The notes: generated by a model not told the origin, from the letters alone. A stretch of 14,411 nucleotides of DNA from Nitrospirota bacterium (GCA_029859385.1 JAOUDF010000042.1:1-14411), one strand, 5' to 3'; positions 7,408-13,963 are shown, counted from the first letter of the stretch. Numbers and translations are program-made.

Positions 7408-8311
7408 ATTTCCCGCTCCCCAAAGCTTTCAAACCTTCATGGGCAATCTTTCCCGCTATCCCCTTCGGGTCAAGTTTGATGGCGGTTTCGTATGACTTCA
7501 TTGCCTTGTCGGGCATCCCTTTCTGTCGATAGCAGAGGCCGAGCATGGAATGGGTCATGGCCGATTTGTCCTGGAGACCGGCTGCCTTCTCCAAAGCGGT
7601 AATGGCATTATCAATTTCGCCCTTACGGCGGTAGGCATCTCCCAGGTTAAACCAACCGTCGAAATCCTTGGGGTTCGCAGCGGCCACGGCCTTGAACTCA
7701 CGGATGGCGGGATCAAACCGGTTCTTGTTCTTATAGGCCATCCCGAGCATGAAACGAATGTCCCGATTGTCCGGTGTTGTCTTTGCCCCCGTTTCGAGGA
7801 CTTTGAGCGATTCGTCAAACTTCCCCGCCCGCTGATATGCAATCGCCAGATCCCGGCGCAAATCGGCGTTCTTGGCGTTGGCCGACACCCCTTTTGCCAG
7901 GATGGCAATGACCTTGTCGCCTTTCTTTTCTTCGGCATATACCGCGGCGATGGCTCGATACGCCTCAGGAGCTGACGGGCTGATCCCGATGCAACGGGTA
8001 AAGAACTCCAGGGCATCCTGTTTTTTCCCCTGCTTCAACATAATCACGCCGCTGTTGAAGGCAGCGTCATAAAGCTTGGGATCCTTCTCCAAAGCCTTAC
8101 GGTATTCATCAAGGGCCGCGTCGAGGTGTCCCTTCTGCTGATATTCAAACCCGAGAAGGAAGTGGACATCCCCCTTCCCGCCCCCCTGTATCGTATGAGG
8201 GATCTTCGAGTCGGAAGATTCGTCCTTCTTTGTCGCCTTTTCCGCCAGGCCGGGGGCTGCCGAGAGGCATACAGCCAATATAACAATCGGAATCGTTCGT
8301 AATATTTTCAT
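7406..8311 (-). CDS. secreted tetratricopeptide-repeat protein
   Basis: A 301-residue protein with an N-terminal Sec signal peptide (positive MKILR, a hydrophobic core, and likely cleavage after GLA at about residue 23). A short charged linker is followed by about seven consecutive TPR units from residue 48 to 295, with recurring patterns such as FLLGFEYQQKGHLDAALDEY. TPR proteins are scaffolds, so it probably holds protein partners in the periplasm or at the envelope. No catalytic domain is visible. Its ATG overlaps the stop of the metallohydrolase gene upstream (ATGA, 4 nt), and it is the last gene of the leftward operon. The partner is unknown. Confidence 0.9.
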   Translation of the reverse strand: MKILRTIPIVILAVCLSAAPGLAEKATKKDESSDSKIPHTIQGGGKGDVHFLLGFEYQQKGHLDAALDEYRKALEKDPKLYDAAFNSGVIMLKQGKKQDALEFFTRCIGISPSAPEAYRAIAAVYAEEKKGDKVIAILAKGVSANAKNADLRRDLAIAYQRAGKFDESLKVLETGAKTTPDNRDIRFMLGMAYKNKNRFDPAIREFKAVAAANPKDFDGWFNLGDAYRRKGEIDNAITALEKAAGLQDKSAMTHSMLGLCYRQKGMPDKAMKSYETAIKLDPKGIAGKIAHEGLKALGSGK

Positions 8312-9078
8312 ACGGTCACCACCATGCTCTCCCTGTCCTGATGAGTAAGATAGAGGGGTATGTCAACCCCGCTGACCGCCTCTTCCGCTGCCTTGAGCGC
8401 GAGGGCGGGACAGTTATTGGTTTCGCTGAGATGAGCCAGGAAGACCCCTTTCAGGGATGGCGTCTTTACCGCCTCAAGAAATGTTGCCGCCTCCTGGTTC
8501 GACAGGTGCCCCATGGTCCCCCTGATCCGTTGTTTGAGGTGCCACGGATACGGCCCGTTCTTCAGTATGACCGGCTCGTGGTTGAACTCCATGACCAGGA
8601 GGTCGCAGCCGCGAAAGCGTTCGACAAGCAGGGCCGTTGTCTTGCCCATGTCGGTGGCAATACCCACCTTGCGTTCGCCGTCGGTCACCACAAAGGCCAC
8701 CGGATCGGCCGCATCGTGAGGGATGGCAACCGGCTCGATGTAGAGGTCACGCAGACAGAACCCCTTACCGGCTTCGAACTCGGTGATGAATACGTCTTTA
8801 AGATGGGACGGCGAAACACCCTTGAGGGTAGGATAGGAGAGATAGCAGGGGACATTCCATTTGCGGCTGAACACCCCCACCCCGCCCATATGGTCCTTGT
8901 GTTCGTGGGTTACCAGTATCGCATCGAGATCCGACGGTGAAACGCCGATTGCTTCGAGACGACGGGCAATCTCCTGGGCGCTGAGACCGCAATCGATGAG
9001 GAGACGGGTCTCCCCCGACGAGAGGTAGAGGGCATTTCCCTTGCTGCCGCTGGCGAGTACACAAACCTGAAATCCGAT
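8308..9078 (-). CDS. WalJ/YycJ-like metallo-beta-lactamase-fold hydrolase with a non-standard start codon
   Basis: About 256 residues. Near the N-terminus is VLASGSKGNA, typical of the YycJ/WalJ group, then the metal site THEHKDH (H58, H60, D62, H63), with later HLSNQE and FLAHLSETNNC segments that hold further ligands. These cytoplasmic enzymes are thought to be phosphodiesterases or nucleases, but the substrate here is unknown. Between an in-frame stop at 9123-9121 and the motif there is no ATG, GTG or TTG. The only well-placed start is ATC at 9078-9076, five bases after a perfect AGGAGG (9089-9084). The first standard start, the ATG at 8889, would delete the metal site. The true start is therefore either near-cognate ATC or a base error at that codon. 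It is coupled to the TPR gene. Confidence 0.85.
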   Translation of the reverse strand: MGFQVCVLASGSKGNALYLSSGETRLLIDCGLSAQEIARRLEAIGVSPSDLDAILVTHEHKDHMGGVGVFSRKWNVPCYLSYPTLKGVSPSHLKDVFITEFEAGKGFCLRDLYIEPVAIPHDAADPVAFVVTDGERKVGIATDMGKTTALLVERFRGCDLLVMEFNHEPVILKNGPYPWHLKQRIRGTMGHLSNQEAATFLEAVKTPSLKGVFLAHLSETNNCPALALKAAEEAVSGVDIPLYLTHQDRESMVVTV

Positions 9079-9117
9079 AACCGCCTCCTGTCGGTTTTCT
9101 GCTCTTTTTGCTATAAA

Positions 9118-9138
9118 CCTTCAGCCTTCAGCCTTCGG
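9118..9138. repeat. three tandem heptamers
   Basis: CCTTCAG, CCTTCAG and CCTTCGG stand head to tail in the gap between the Memo-like gene and the metallohydrolase. It is a short low-complexity array that could expand or contract by slippage. No function is evident. Confidence 0.6.
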
Positions 9139-9146
9139 TCTGCTTT

Positions 9147-9950
9147 TTACCTTACCACGACCCCCGCATACCCTACAACAGAAGAGTAGTCATGGTTCAC
9201 GTCGCCCGACGTCATGTACATGACCTGTTCGGCGGTAGTGGCGCCCAATGCCTTTGCCGCCACCAGCATGGCAACGGCAGGCCCAAACCCGCACATCGAT
9301 ATCCCGCGCTCTCTGACCGTGCGATAGAGACCTTCCGGATCGAGCCTCAGCAGGTGTTCCAGGGCAAGCCCGTCCTTCTTCTTCGCCACTTCCGCCGGCA
9401 CGTAATGACTCATGTCGGAACTGGCGACGATGGTGACCTTCTTCCCGGAGTTTTTTATAGCCGAGGCCAGGGCTTCGCCAACGGCATGAAGGGTGTCGTA
9501 CCGGCCGGTCATCAGAACAATAGGTACAAAATACGGAGCGGAACAGAAATACTGGATGAACGGAAGCTGAACCTCAATGGAGTGTTCACGGAGATGGGCT
9601 GTCCGATCCTCTTCCATCATGTCGCAGTTTTGCAAGATTGTCGCCGCAAGTGTTGCATCTATGTCAACTGGTCCATTCGGCATATCCCAGGTACCTGAAG
9701 ACATGATCGATACCTCCGCCCCCATACCGGTATGGTTGGGCCCCATAATGACAAACGAATCAGGCATGGTAATTCGGGAATAGAGGGCCCCGGCGACTCT
9801 TCCCGAATAGACGAAGCCGGCATGTGGTGAAAGGAGGCCGATAGCATCCACTTTCTGTTGTTTGCCTTCGACAAACTCTTCTACCTCGCGATGAAGCAGC
9901 GAAGGAGAGTTACTGTAAAAATGCCCTGCGACTGCCGGTGTCCGTCTCAT
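9147..9950 (-). CDS. amrB: Memo-family protein (AmmeMemoRadiSam system protein B)
   Basis: A 267-residue member of the Memo/AmmeMemoRadiSam-B family, related to extradiol dioxygenases and human MEMO1. It shows RTPAVAGHFY at the start, SPHAGFVYSG (H43), GPNHTG (H73), EHSIEVQLPF, SSDMSHY and CGFGPA (C220). H43, H73 and C220 correspond to the three MEMO1 metal-site positions. The biochemical role is not settled, since the family is known mainly from its association with an AMMECR1 protein and a radical SAM enzyme. Neither partner gene is adjacent here. The ATG at 9950 matches where relatives begin, with GGAGG 12 nt upstream. A GTG at 9992 preceded by AAGGGGG would add 14 residues. It sits between vanZ and the metallohydrolase, all read leftward. 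Confidence 0.88.
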   Translation of the reverse strand: MRRTPAVAGHFYSNSPSLLHREVEEFVEGKQQKVDAIGLLSPHAGFVYSGRVAGALYSRITMPDSFVIMGPNHTGMGAEVSIMSSGTWDMPNGPVDIDATLAATILQNCDMMEEDRTAHLREHSIEVQLPFIQYFCSAPYFVPIVLMTGRYDTLHAVGEALASAIKNSGKKVTIVASSDMSHYVPAEVAKKKDGLALEHLLRLDPEGLYRTVRERGISMCGFGPAVAMLVAAKALGATTAEQVMYMTSGDVNHDYSSVVGYAGVVVR

Positions 9951-10018
9951 GGTCTCTTTAGACCTCCGTTTTGCCAACGACTGAATACGCACGCAAAATC
10001 CCCCTTTTCAACAGGGGC

Positions 10019-10050
10019 TGTGGATAACTTGTGGCTAATGCTGTGGGTAT
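10019..10050. promoter_or_regulatory. group of DnaA-box-like 9-mers
   Basis: TGTGGATAA (10019-10027) is an exact inverse DnaA box (TTATCCACA). It is followed by TGTGGCTAA (10030-10038, one mismatch) and TGTGGGTAT (10042-10050, two mismatches). All point the same way, with start-to-start steps of 11 and 12 bases, about one helical turn each. They lie in the 184-nt gap between the VanZ-like and Memo-like genes. No dnaA, dnaN or gyrB is nearby to suggest oriC. Confidence 0.55.
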
Positions 10051-10076
10051 GTCGTTTTCCCCGTAAAGTTTCATAC

Positions 10077-10126
10077 AGGTTTCGCGTTTTGCCTAAAAAA
10101 TAGGCACTCGCAACCTATTGTTTTTT
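10077..10126 (+). terminator. plus-strand terminator-like hairpin with no plus-strand gene before it
   Basis: AGGTT (10077-10081) pairs with AACCT (10112-10116), GCG (10084-10086) with CGC (10109-10111), and TGCCTA (10090-10095) with TAGGCA (10101-10106) around an AAAAA loop. After ATTG a run of six Ts follows (10121-10126). Read on the plus strand it resembles an imperfect Rho-independent terminator. On the minus strand, where the neighbouring genes lie, no T-run follows. It could end a small plus-strand RNA or stop antisense transcription. Confidence 0.4.
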
Positions 10127-10134
10127 AACGATTT

Positions 10135-10551
10135 TCAGCCTTTATCGCTACTTAGGGGGATATCCTGTTGTCTCGGCGTCAGTTTCCCCCTCCCCGCAAA
10201 CCCGATAACAGACAGGGAAGCCCCTGTAAAGTCGGCAAGAAGGTCCATGCCGCTGGCCTCTCTGCCGGGGACAAATGACTGGTGGATTTCATCGGAGAGG
10301 CCGTAAAGGGTAGCCATCGCTATTGAGGCACAGACAACCCTCAACCGTGACCAGCCGGGAAAAGAACTCCCCAGTGCCCCGAAAAATAAAACAGCCAGAA
10401 CACCGTACTCCATAAAGTGTACCACCTTGTCCCAGTGAGGGAAGAGGTGCATTGAAATATGATGGGTACGGGAAGAGAGCCAGAAAATGAGGACCATGTA
10501 AGCCGATGCGGAACTCCACCAGGCCCGTTGCCGCGCACGGCGAGAAATCAT
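10135..10551 (-). CDS. VanZ-family membrane protein
   Basis: A 138-residue integral membrane protein with the VanZ-like pattern: a first hydrophobic segment (about 11-25), DKVVHFMEYGVLAVLFF (about 41-57), a third segment (about 72-85), then the characteristic YGLSDEIHQSFVPGREAS and DLLADFTGA with a final membrane segment. The family is named for the teicoplanin-resistance protein VanZ, but most members are of unknown role and occur in genomes without van operons, as here. Resistance should therefore not be inferred. The ATG at 10551 overlaps the miaB stop by 4 nt (ATGA), so it is coupled to miaB. The C-terminal tail is polar. Confidence 0.87.
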   Translation of the reverse strand: MISRRARQRAWWSSASAYMVLIFWLSSRTHHISMHLFPHWDKVVHFMEYGVLAVLFFGALGSSFPGWSRLRVVCASIAMATLYGLSDEIHQSFVPGREASGMDLLADFTGASLSVIGFAGRGKLTPRQQDIPLSSDKG

Positions 10552-11879
10552 GTAATTTTTCCTTTGAGGCAGTACCCCAGCCCTTCAGTAATCAGCACGT
10601 TCACCAGTTCACCCCGGCGGCATTCCCCCTCGAAATTCACGATAGCGCCTCCCCGGTTTCGTCCGTTCATTAGCTCTGAGCCTTTCTTGCTTGCGCCTTC
10701 CACCATGATTTCCTGCACCATCCCGACGCGGAAGCTGTTCTTCTTCAGTGTCATCTTTTGCTGGAGATCCATGACAATATTGAACCGCTCGGCCTTGACA
10801 TCATCGGCAAGCTGTTCCGGAAGGGTGCCGGCCTGGGTATCCGGCCTTGGTGAGTACTGAAAGAGGAAGATGCTGTCGAACTCCGCCATCTCCAGCGCCC
10901 TGACCGTAGCCCTGAAGTCTTCATCGGTCTCGCCGGGAAAGCCGACAATTATGTCCGAAGTCAGGTAGAGATCGGGGACGGCCTGCCGCATCCTTTTCAC
11001 CTTGTCGTAATACTCGGCAAAGGTATAGCCTCGGCGCATCCGCGAGAGGACTCCATCAGAACCTGACTGCATGGGGAGGTGCAACCCTTCACAAAGTTTC
11101 GGCAGCTCGGCCATGGCCTCAATAAGCCGGTCGGAAAGGTCCTTGGGATGCGACGTCACGAACCGTATCCGCTCAATGCCGTCGATGTCGTGGATTAACC
11201 TCAGCAGAGCCGGGAAATCGACACCTTCTTCCAGTCCTTTCCCGTAAGAATTGACGTTCTGCCCCAGGAGCGTCACCTCTTTATAGCCGTCCGCGGCCAG
11301 CCTTGATATCTCTTCATGGATACTGGCCGACGGCCTGCTCATCTCCCGACCACGGGTAAAGGGGACCACGCAATAGCTGCAGAAATTATCGCAGCCGTAC
11401 ATGATGGAGACCCACGCCTTGAGACCATCCCCCCTGTCGGCCGGAAGGTCGAGCATGTTGTACTCACGGTCGAAGTCAACCTCGGTGACCCGCACATGAT
11501 GCTCAACCCGACGCTTGACCATGGCAGGGAGATTGAGGATGTTCGAGGTACCGAAAACCAGGTCGACATAGGGCGCCCTCCTGATAATCTTCTCGCCCTC
11601 CTGCTGCGCAATGCACCCGGCAACGCCGATGAGGAGGTCGGGCTTTGCCTTCTTGTATTTCCTGAGCCGGCCCAGTTCGCTGTAGAACTTGTGTTCAGCC
11701 TTGTCCCTGACGCTGCATGTATTCACGATGATCAGGTCAGCCTTTTCCACATCGCCGGTGCAGGTGTATCCCTCAAGCCCCATGACACCGGCGATTCGCT
11801 CCGAATCGTGCTCGTTCATCTGACAGCCGAAGGTCATTACATGCAGCAGCTTTTCAGTATTACTCACCATCTCGTTCAA
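10548..11879 (-). CDS. miaB: tRNA-2-methylthio-N6-dimethylallyladenosine synthase MiaB
   Basis: MiaB is a radical SAM methylthiotransferase that adds a methylthio group to i6A37 of tRNAs reading U-starting codons. The 443-residue protein has the N-terminal UPF0004 domain with its three cluster cysteines (C19 in TFGCQMN, C55 in NTCSVRD, C89 in VAGC). The radical SAM triad follows in GCDNFCSYC (C163, C167, C170), and a C-terminal TRAM domain ends the protein. QMN and NTCSVR favour MiaB over RimO or MtaB. The start is either TTG at 11879, which has GAGGTGAT ending two bases upstream and the GAGG core six bases away, or ATG at 11870. The TTG start is preferred. Either way it overlaps the SAM-hydrolase gene (20 or 11 nt). 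Confidence 0.94.
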   Translation of the reverse strand: MNEMVSNTEKLLHVMTFGCQMNEHDSERIAGVMGLEGYTCTGDVEKADLIIVNTCSVRDKAEHKFYSELGRLRKYKKAKPDLLIGVAGCIAQQEGEKIIRRAPYVDLVFGTSNILNLPAMVKRRVEHHVRVTEVDFDREYNMLDLPADRGDGLKAWVSIMYGCDNFCSYCVVPFTRGREMSRPSASIHEEISRLAADGYKEVTLLGQNVNSYGKGLEEGVDFPALLRLIHDIDGIERIRFVTSHPKDLSDRLIEAMAELPKLCEGLHLPMQSGSDGVLSRMRRGYTFAEYYDKVKRMRQAVPDLYLTSDIIVGFPGETDEDFRATVRALEMAEFDSIFLFQYSPRPDTQAGTLPEQLADDVKAERFNIVMDLQQKMTLKKNSFRVGMVQEIMVEGASKKGSELMNGRNRGGAIVNFEGECRRGELVNVLITEGLGYCLKGKIT

Positions 11880-12618
11880 CCATCACCTCATCGCCGCGCC
11901 GGATACCCAAAAGGGCGGCCGCATTACCCCGGTTAGCAAATATCTCGATCCTGCCCGTACTTCCCCGGACAGCTGCCGCCTCTCCCCTTTCACACCGGCT
12001 GTAGCAGTCCACTATCGGCAGAGCCCTGCTCCCCATGACGATCTCCCGCGCACTCCGAGGCATCTCCAGATTGGTGATCGCATTGCCGAATTTGTCCAGA
12101 TAGACGACCTCGCCCCTTACCCGCCCGCCATCCTCTGACGGCAAGGTGAGGTCAAGCCTGACCGCATCGGTCGTCAACTGCCCCATCTCCCCGGCCGCTA
12201 TTCCCGTCGAAAGATGCGCCGCTACCGGGGCAAAGATGTCGCGGCCGTGAAAAGTCGCCTCGATTTCGGGGAGAAAATAGCGTGGTTCGGTGAGGTGATA
12301 CACCGCGCCTTCATCCAGGAAAAACGAGAAAATGCCGTTATCAGGGCCAACAAACCGATGCCCCCTCCACTCGACAAGGATCGGCTTTCGTGCACTTCCG
12401 ACACCGGGGTCCACCACTGCAACGTGGATACTCCCTTCAGGAAAAAACCGCCAGCTGTCTTTAAGCATCCACGCAGCAACCGGAATATCGAAGGATGGAA
12501 CCTGGTGGGTAAGATCGACGATTACGGCCTTCGGGCTTATCCGGCAGATGACCCCCTTCATCATCCCCACAAACGGGTCATCAAGCCCGAAATCAGTGGT
12601 AAGGGTAATCACCCCCAT
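11860..12618 (-). CDS. S-adenosyl-L-methionine hydrolase (adenosine-forming), DUF62 family
   Basis: Members of this family (SAM hydroxide adenosyltransferase, DUF62) use water to split S-adenosylmethionine into adenosine and methionine. Relatives are the fluorinase and chlorinase. The 252-residue protein shows TTDFG (7-11), VDPGVG (69-74), GPDNG (91-95) and FHGRDIFAP (123-131). D70, R77 and H124 fit the Asp-Arg-His set described for the hydrolases. The beta-barrel C-terminal domain contains DKFGNAITN. There is no sign of the longer loop used by the halogenases. The ATG at 12618 has GGAGGTGTC directly before it. It is the first gene of the leftward operon, behind a strong promoter, and its end overlaps miaB, an enzyme that consumes SAM. 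Confidence 0.92.
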   Translation of the reverse strand: MGVITLTTDFGLDDPFVGMMKGVICRISPKAVIVDLTHQVPSFDIPVAAWMLKDSWRFFPEGSIHVAVVDPGVGSARKPILVEWRGHRFVGPDNGIFSFFLDEGAVYHLTEPRYFLPEIEATFHGRDIFAPVAAHLSTGIAAGEMGQLTTDAVRLDLTLPSEDGGRVRGEVVYLDKFGNAITNLEMPRSAREIVMGSRALPIVDCYSRCERGEAAAVRGSTGRIEIFANRGNAAALLGIRRGDEVMVERDGE

Positions 12619-12630
12619 GACACCTCCAAA

Positions 12631-12656
12631 CCTGTGTAATCAGGGGATTATACAGG
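12631..12656. repeat. dyad over the -10 box and start point of the SAM-hydrolase operon
   Basis: CCTGTGTAATC (12631-12641) and GATTATACAGG (12646-12656) are 11-nt inverted arms with a single G-T mismatch, which would be a G-U wobble in RNA, around a 4-nt spacer. The TATAAT of the promoter lies inside one arm, so a protein bound here would repress. If the hairpin is transcribed it would be at the very 5' end of the mRNA. Confidence 0.55.
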
Positions 12657-12674
12657 CCACGCACTCCAAGTCAA
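12647..12674 (-). promoter_or_regulatory. sigma70 promoter of the SAM-hydrolase/miaB operon
   Basis: On the minus strand TTGACT (12674-12669) is followed after 16 nt by a perfect TATAAT (12652-12647). The predicted start is near 12640, leaving about 22 nt before the ATG at 12618. It is the strongest promoter match in the window and probably drives at least three genes. Confidence 0.82.
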
Positions 12675-12683
12675 GCCGGGCAG

Positions 12684-12728
12684 GGTCATGATAGACTTGA
12701 AATATCCGATATTTGGGCTATCATGACC
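12684..12728. promoter_or_regulatory. nested palindrome over the M48 protease promoter and start
   Basis: Outer arms GGTCATGATAG (12684-12694) and CTATCATGACC (12718-12728) are perfect over 11 nt. Inside them lies AAATATC-C-GATATTT (12700-12714), a 7-nt-arm palindrome whose centre is one base from the outer centre. The structure covers both predicted promoter boxes and the first ATG. It is an obvious candidate operator for a dimeric or tetrameric regulator. Confidence 0.6.
12697..12724 (+). promoter_or_regulatory. promoter of the M48 protease gene
   Basis: TTGAAA (12697-12702), a 16-nt spacer and TATCAT (12719-12724). The predicted start point (about 12731) falls 3-4 nt before the ATG at 12735, so the transcript may be nearly leaderless. 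Confidence 0.5.
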
Positions 12729-12734
12729 GTCATC

Positions 12735-13946
12735 ATGATAAAAACTGTCGCGCCAATCGTTTTCATCCCCCTCTTCCTTACCCTTTTCTCCTGTGCCAAT
12801 CCCGAGATGGCAGAGCTTGGCCATATCTTCGTCGGCCGAAATTCGCCAGCGCCGCCAGCCGATTTTTATGAAGAGGAAGAGGTAAACCTCGGACAAAACC
12901 TGTTGAGGGGTTTCCTTGCCGACAAGCCGGTGTATCCCTTAAGAGAGGTAAACCGCTATGTACAAGAGGTGGGTGAGAAGATGGCCCGGGTAGCCCCAAC
13001 AAAACTGTACGGCTATAACATCACCGTCATGAACAGCTCGACCATTAACTCCTTTGCATTCCCCGGCGGGCAGATCGTCCTCTATCGCGGCTTGCTGGAA
13101 GTCCTGAAAACCGAATCACAGCTGGCCGCGGCCATTGCCCACGAGATGGCCCACATAGAGAGAAGGGCGCCGGGCCGGGCACTCCAGAGGTCAAAAAGCG
13201 CCCCCAATTACCATGCCTTGATCAAGAGGACAGACGGAAAGATCGACCAGCTGGGAATGATAAGCGATATCTCTCATAATATTATTGCCGCTGGATACGG
13301 GCCCGACGAAGAATTAAAGGCCGATATCGAAAGCATGAAATATCTGGCCGATGCAGGCTATGACCCTTCGGCGGTCCTTGAACTTCAGAAAATCCTGGAG
13401 AATGTCACCAAAGAGCAGCCTTCGTCAAGCTATGGCCTATTGCAAGCCCACCCGCCATTGTCAACGCGAATAACAAATATAACGGAGGCGATGCGAACGC
13501 AAAAACATCCACCTGTATCCTCGCACAATGAGGCCACGAGATACCGAACGAAGGTCCTTGACCCGGTCGGAAATTATCGGGAAGGAATACGCAAGCATTA
13601 TGTTTCAGCGGTATTGGCAAAGAGAGTGGACAAGGGCGGCGCACCCGTAGACCCTTTTACGTCAATGAACTGGAAGGATAACGATTTCTTCGTAGTGGTC
13701 ACCCTGCGTGATGTCGACAAAACCCCCCATTCACTCATGCTTTATCTCAATTATGCTAAGGAACACCTGACCGGCCGCACTGCACCGACTATTTTCACGC
13801 CGGAGAAATCCAACTGGCGCACCCATGTCCGTGTCAACGGCCTTGGCAGTGCTGCCCTTGTCAATGAACAACTGGGGCGCTGGACGGCTACAATCCTTCT
13901 CGATACCTACGAAGTCGACACCCTGGAGTTTGAAATAACCAAGTAA
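12735..13946 (+). CDS. M48-family lipoprotein metalloprotease
   Basis: A zinc protease of the M48 (BepA/LoiP-like) type, probably anchored to the periplasmic face of the envelope and involved in outer-membrane quality control. The start at 12735 gives a typical lipoprotein signal, MIKTVAPIVFIPLFLTLFSC, with C20 as the lipidated cysteine. The ATG at 12723 adds four residues but lies within the predicted -10 box, and neither has a Shine-Dalgarno sequence. Counted from 12735, the zinc site is HEMAH (136-140) with the third ligand E193 in ELKAD, followed by LADAGYDP and the typical AHPPLSTRI. The last 110 or so residues form a separate, probably beta-rich domain that I do not recognise. It is divergent from the SAM-hydrolase operon, with glnE 54 nt downstream. 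Confidence 0.88.
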   Translation: MIKTVAPIVFIPLFLTLFSCANPEMAELGHIFVGRNSPAPPADFYEEEEVNLGQNLLRGFLADKPVYPLREVNRYVQEVGEKMARVAPTKLYGYNITVMNSSTINSFAFPGGQIVLYRGLLEVLKTESQLAAAIAHEMAHIERRAPGRALQRSKSAPNYHALIKRTDGKIDQLGMISDISHNIIAAGYGPDEELKADIESMKYLADAGYDPSAVLELQKILENVTKEQPSSSYGLLQAHPPLSTRITNITEAMRTQKHPPVSSHNEATRYRTKVLDPVGNYREGIRKHYVSAVLAKRVDKGGAPVDPFTSMNWKDNDFFVVVTLRDVDKTPHSLMLYLNYAKEHLTGRTAPTIFTPEKSNWRTHVRVNGLGSAALVNEQLGRWTATILLDTYEVDTLEFEITK

Positions 13947-13963
13947 TTCTTGACGGTTCCGTA

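Noticed and set aside
8341..8940. Plus-strand open frame of 199 residues opposite the metallohydrolase
   Set aside because: Antisense to conserved coding sequence with the HEHKDH motif, and its product shows no recognisable domain. The same reasoning applies to the plus-strand frames at 11316-11936, 3145-3675 and 819-1298.
8798..9064. Minus-strand frame starting at GTG 9064 as an alternative start for the metallohydrolase
   Set aside because: It is in a different frame from the conserved VLASGSKGN and THEHKDH sequence and gives an Arg- and Pro-rich product, so it cannot supply the missing start without a frameshift, for which I see no slippery site.
10019..10126. The DnaA-box group as the chromosomal origin
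   Set aside because: Only one of three boxes is exact, there is no dnaA, dnaN or other replication gene nearby, and no clear AT-rich unwinding stretch adjoins. A minor DnaA site is the most that can be supported.
10135..10551. VanZ-like gene as a glycopeptide resistance determinant
   Set aside because: VanZ-family proteins are widespread in bacteria without van genes, and no vanA, vanH or vanX lies nearby. Only the membrane-protein family can be claimed.
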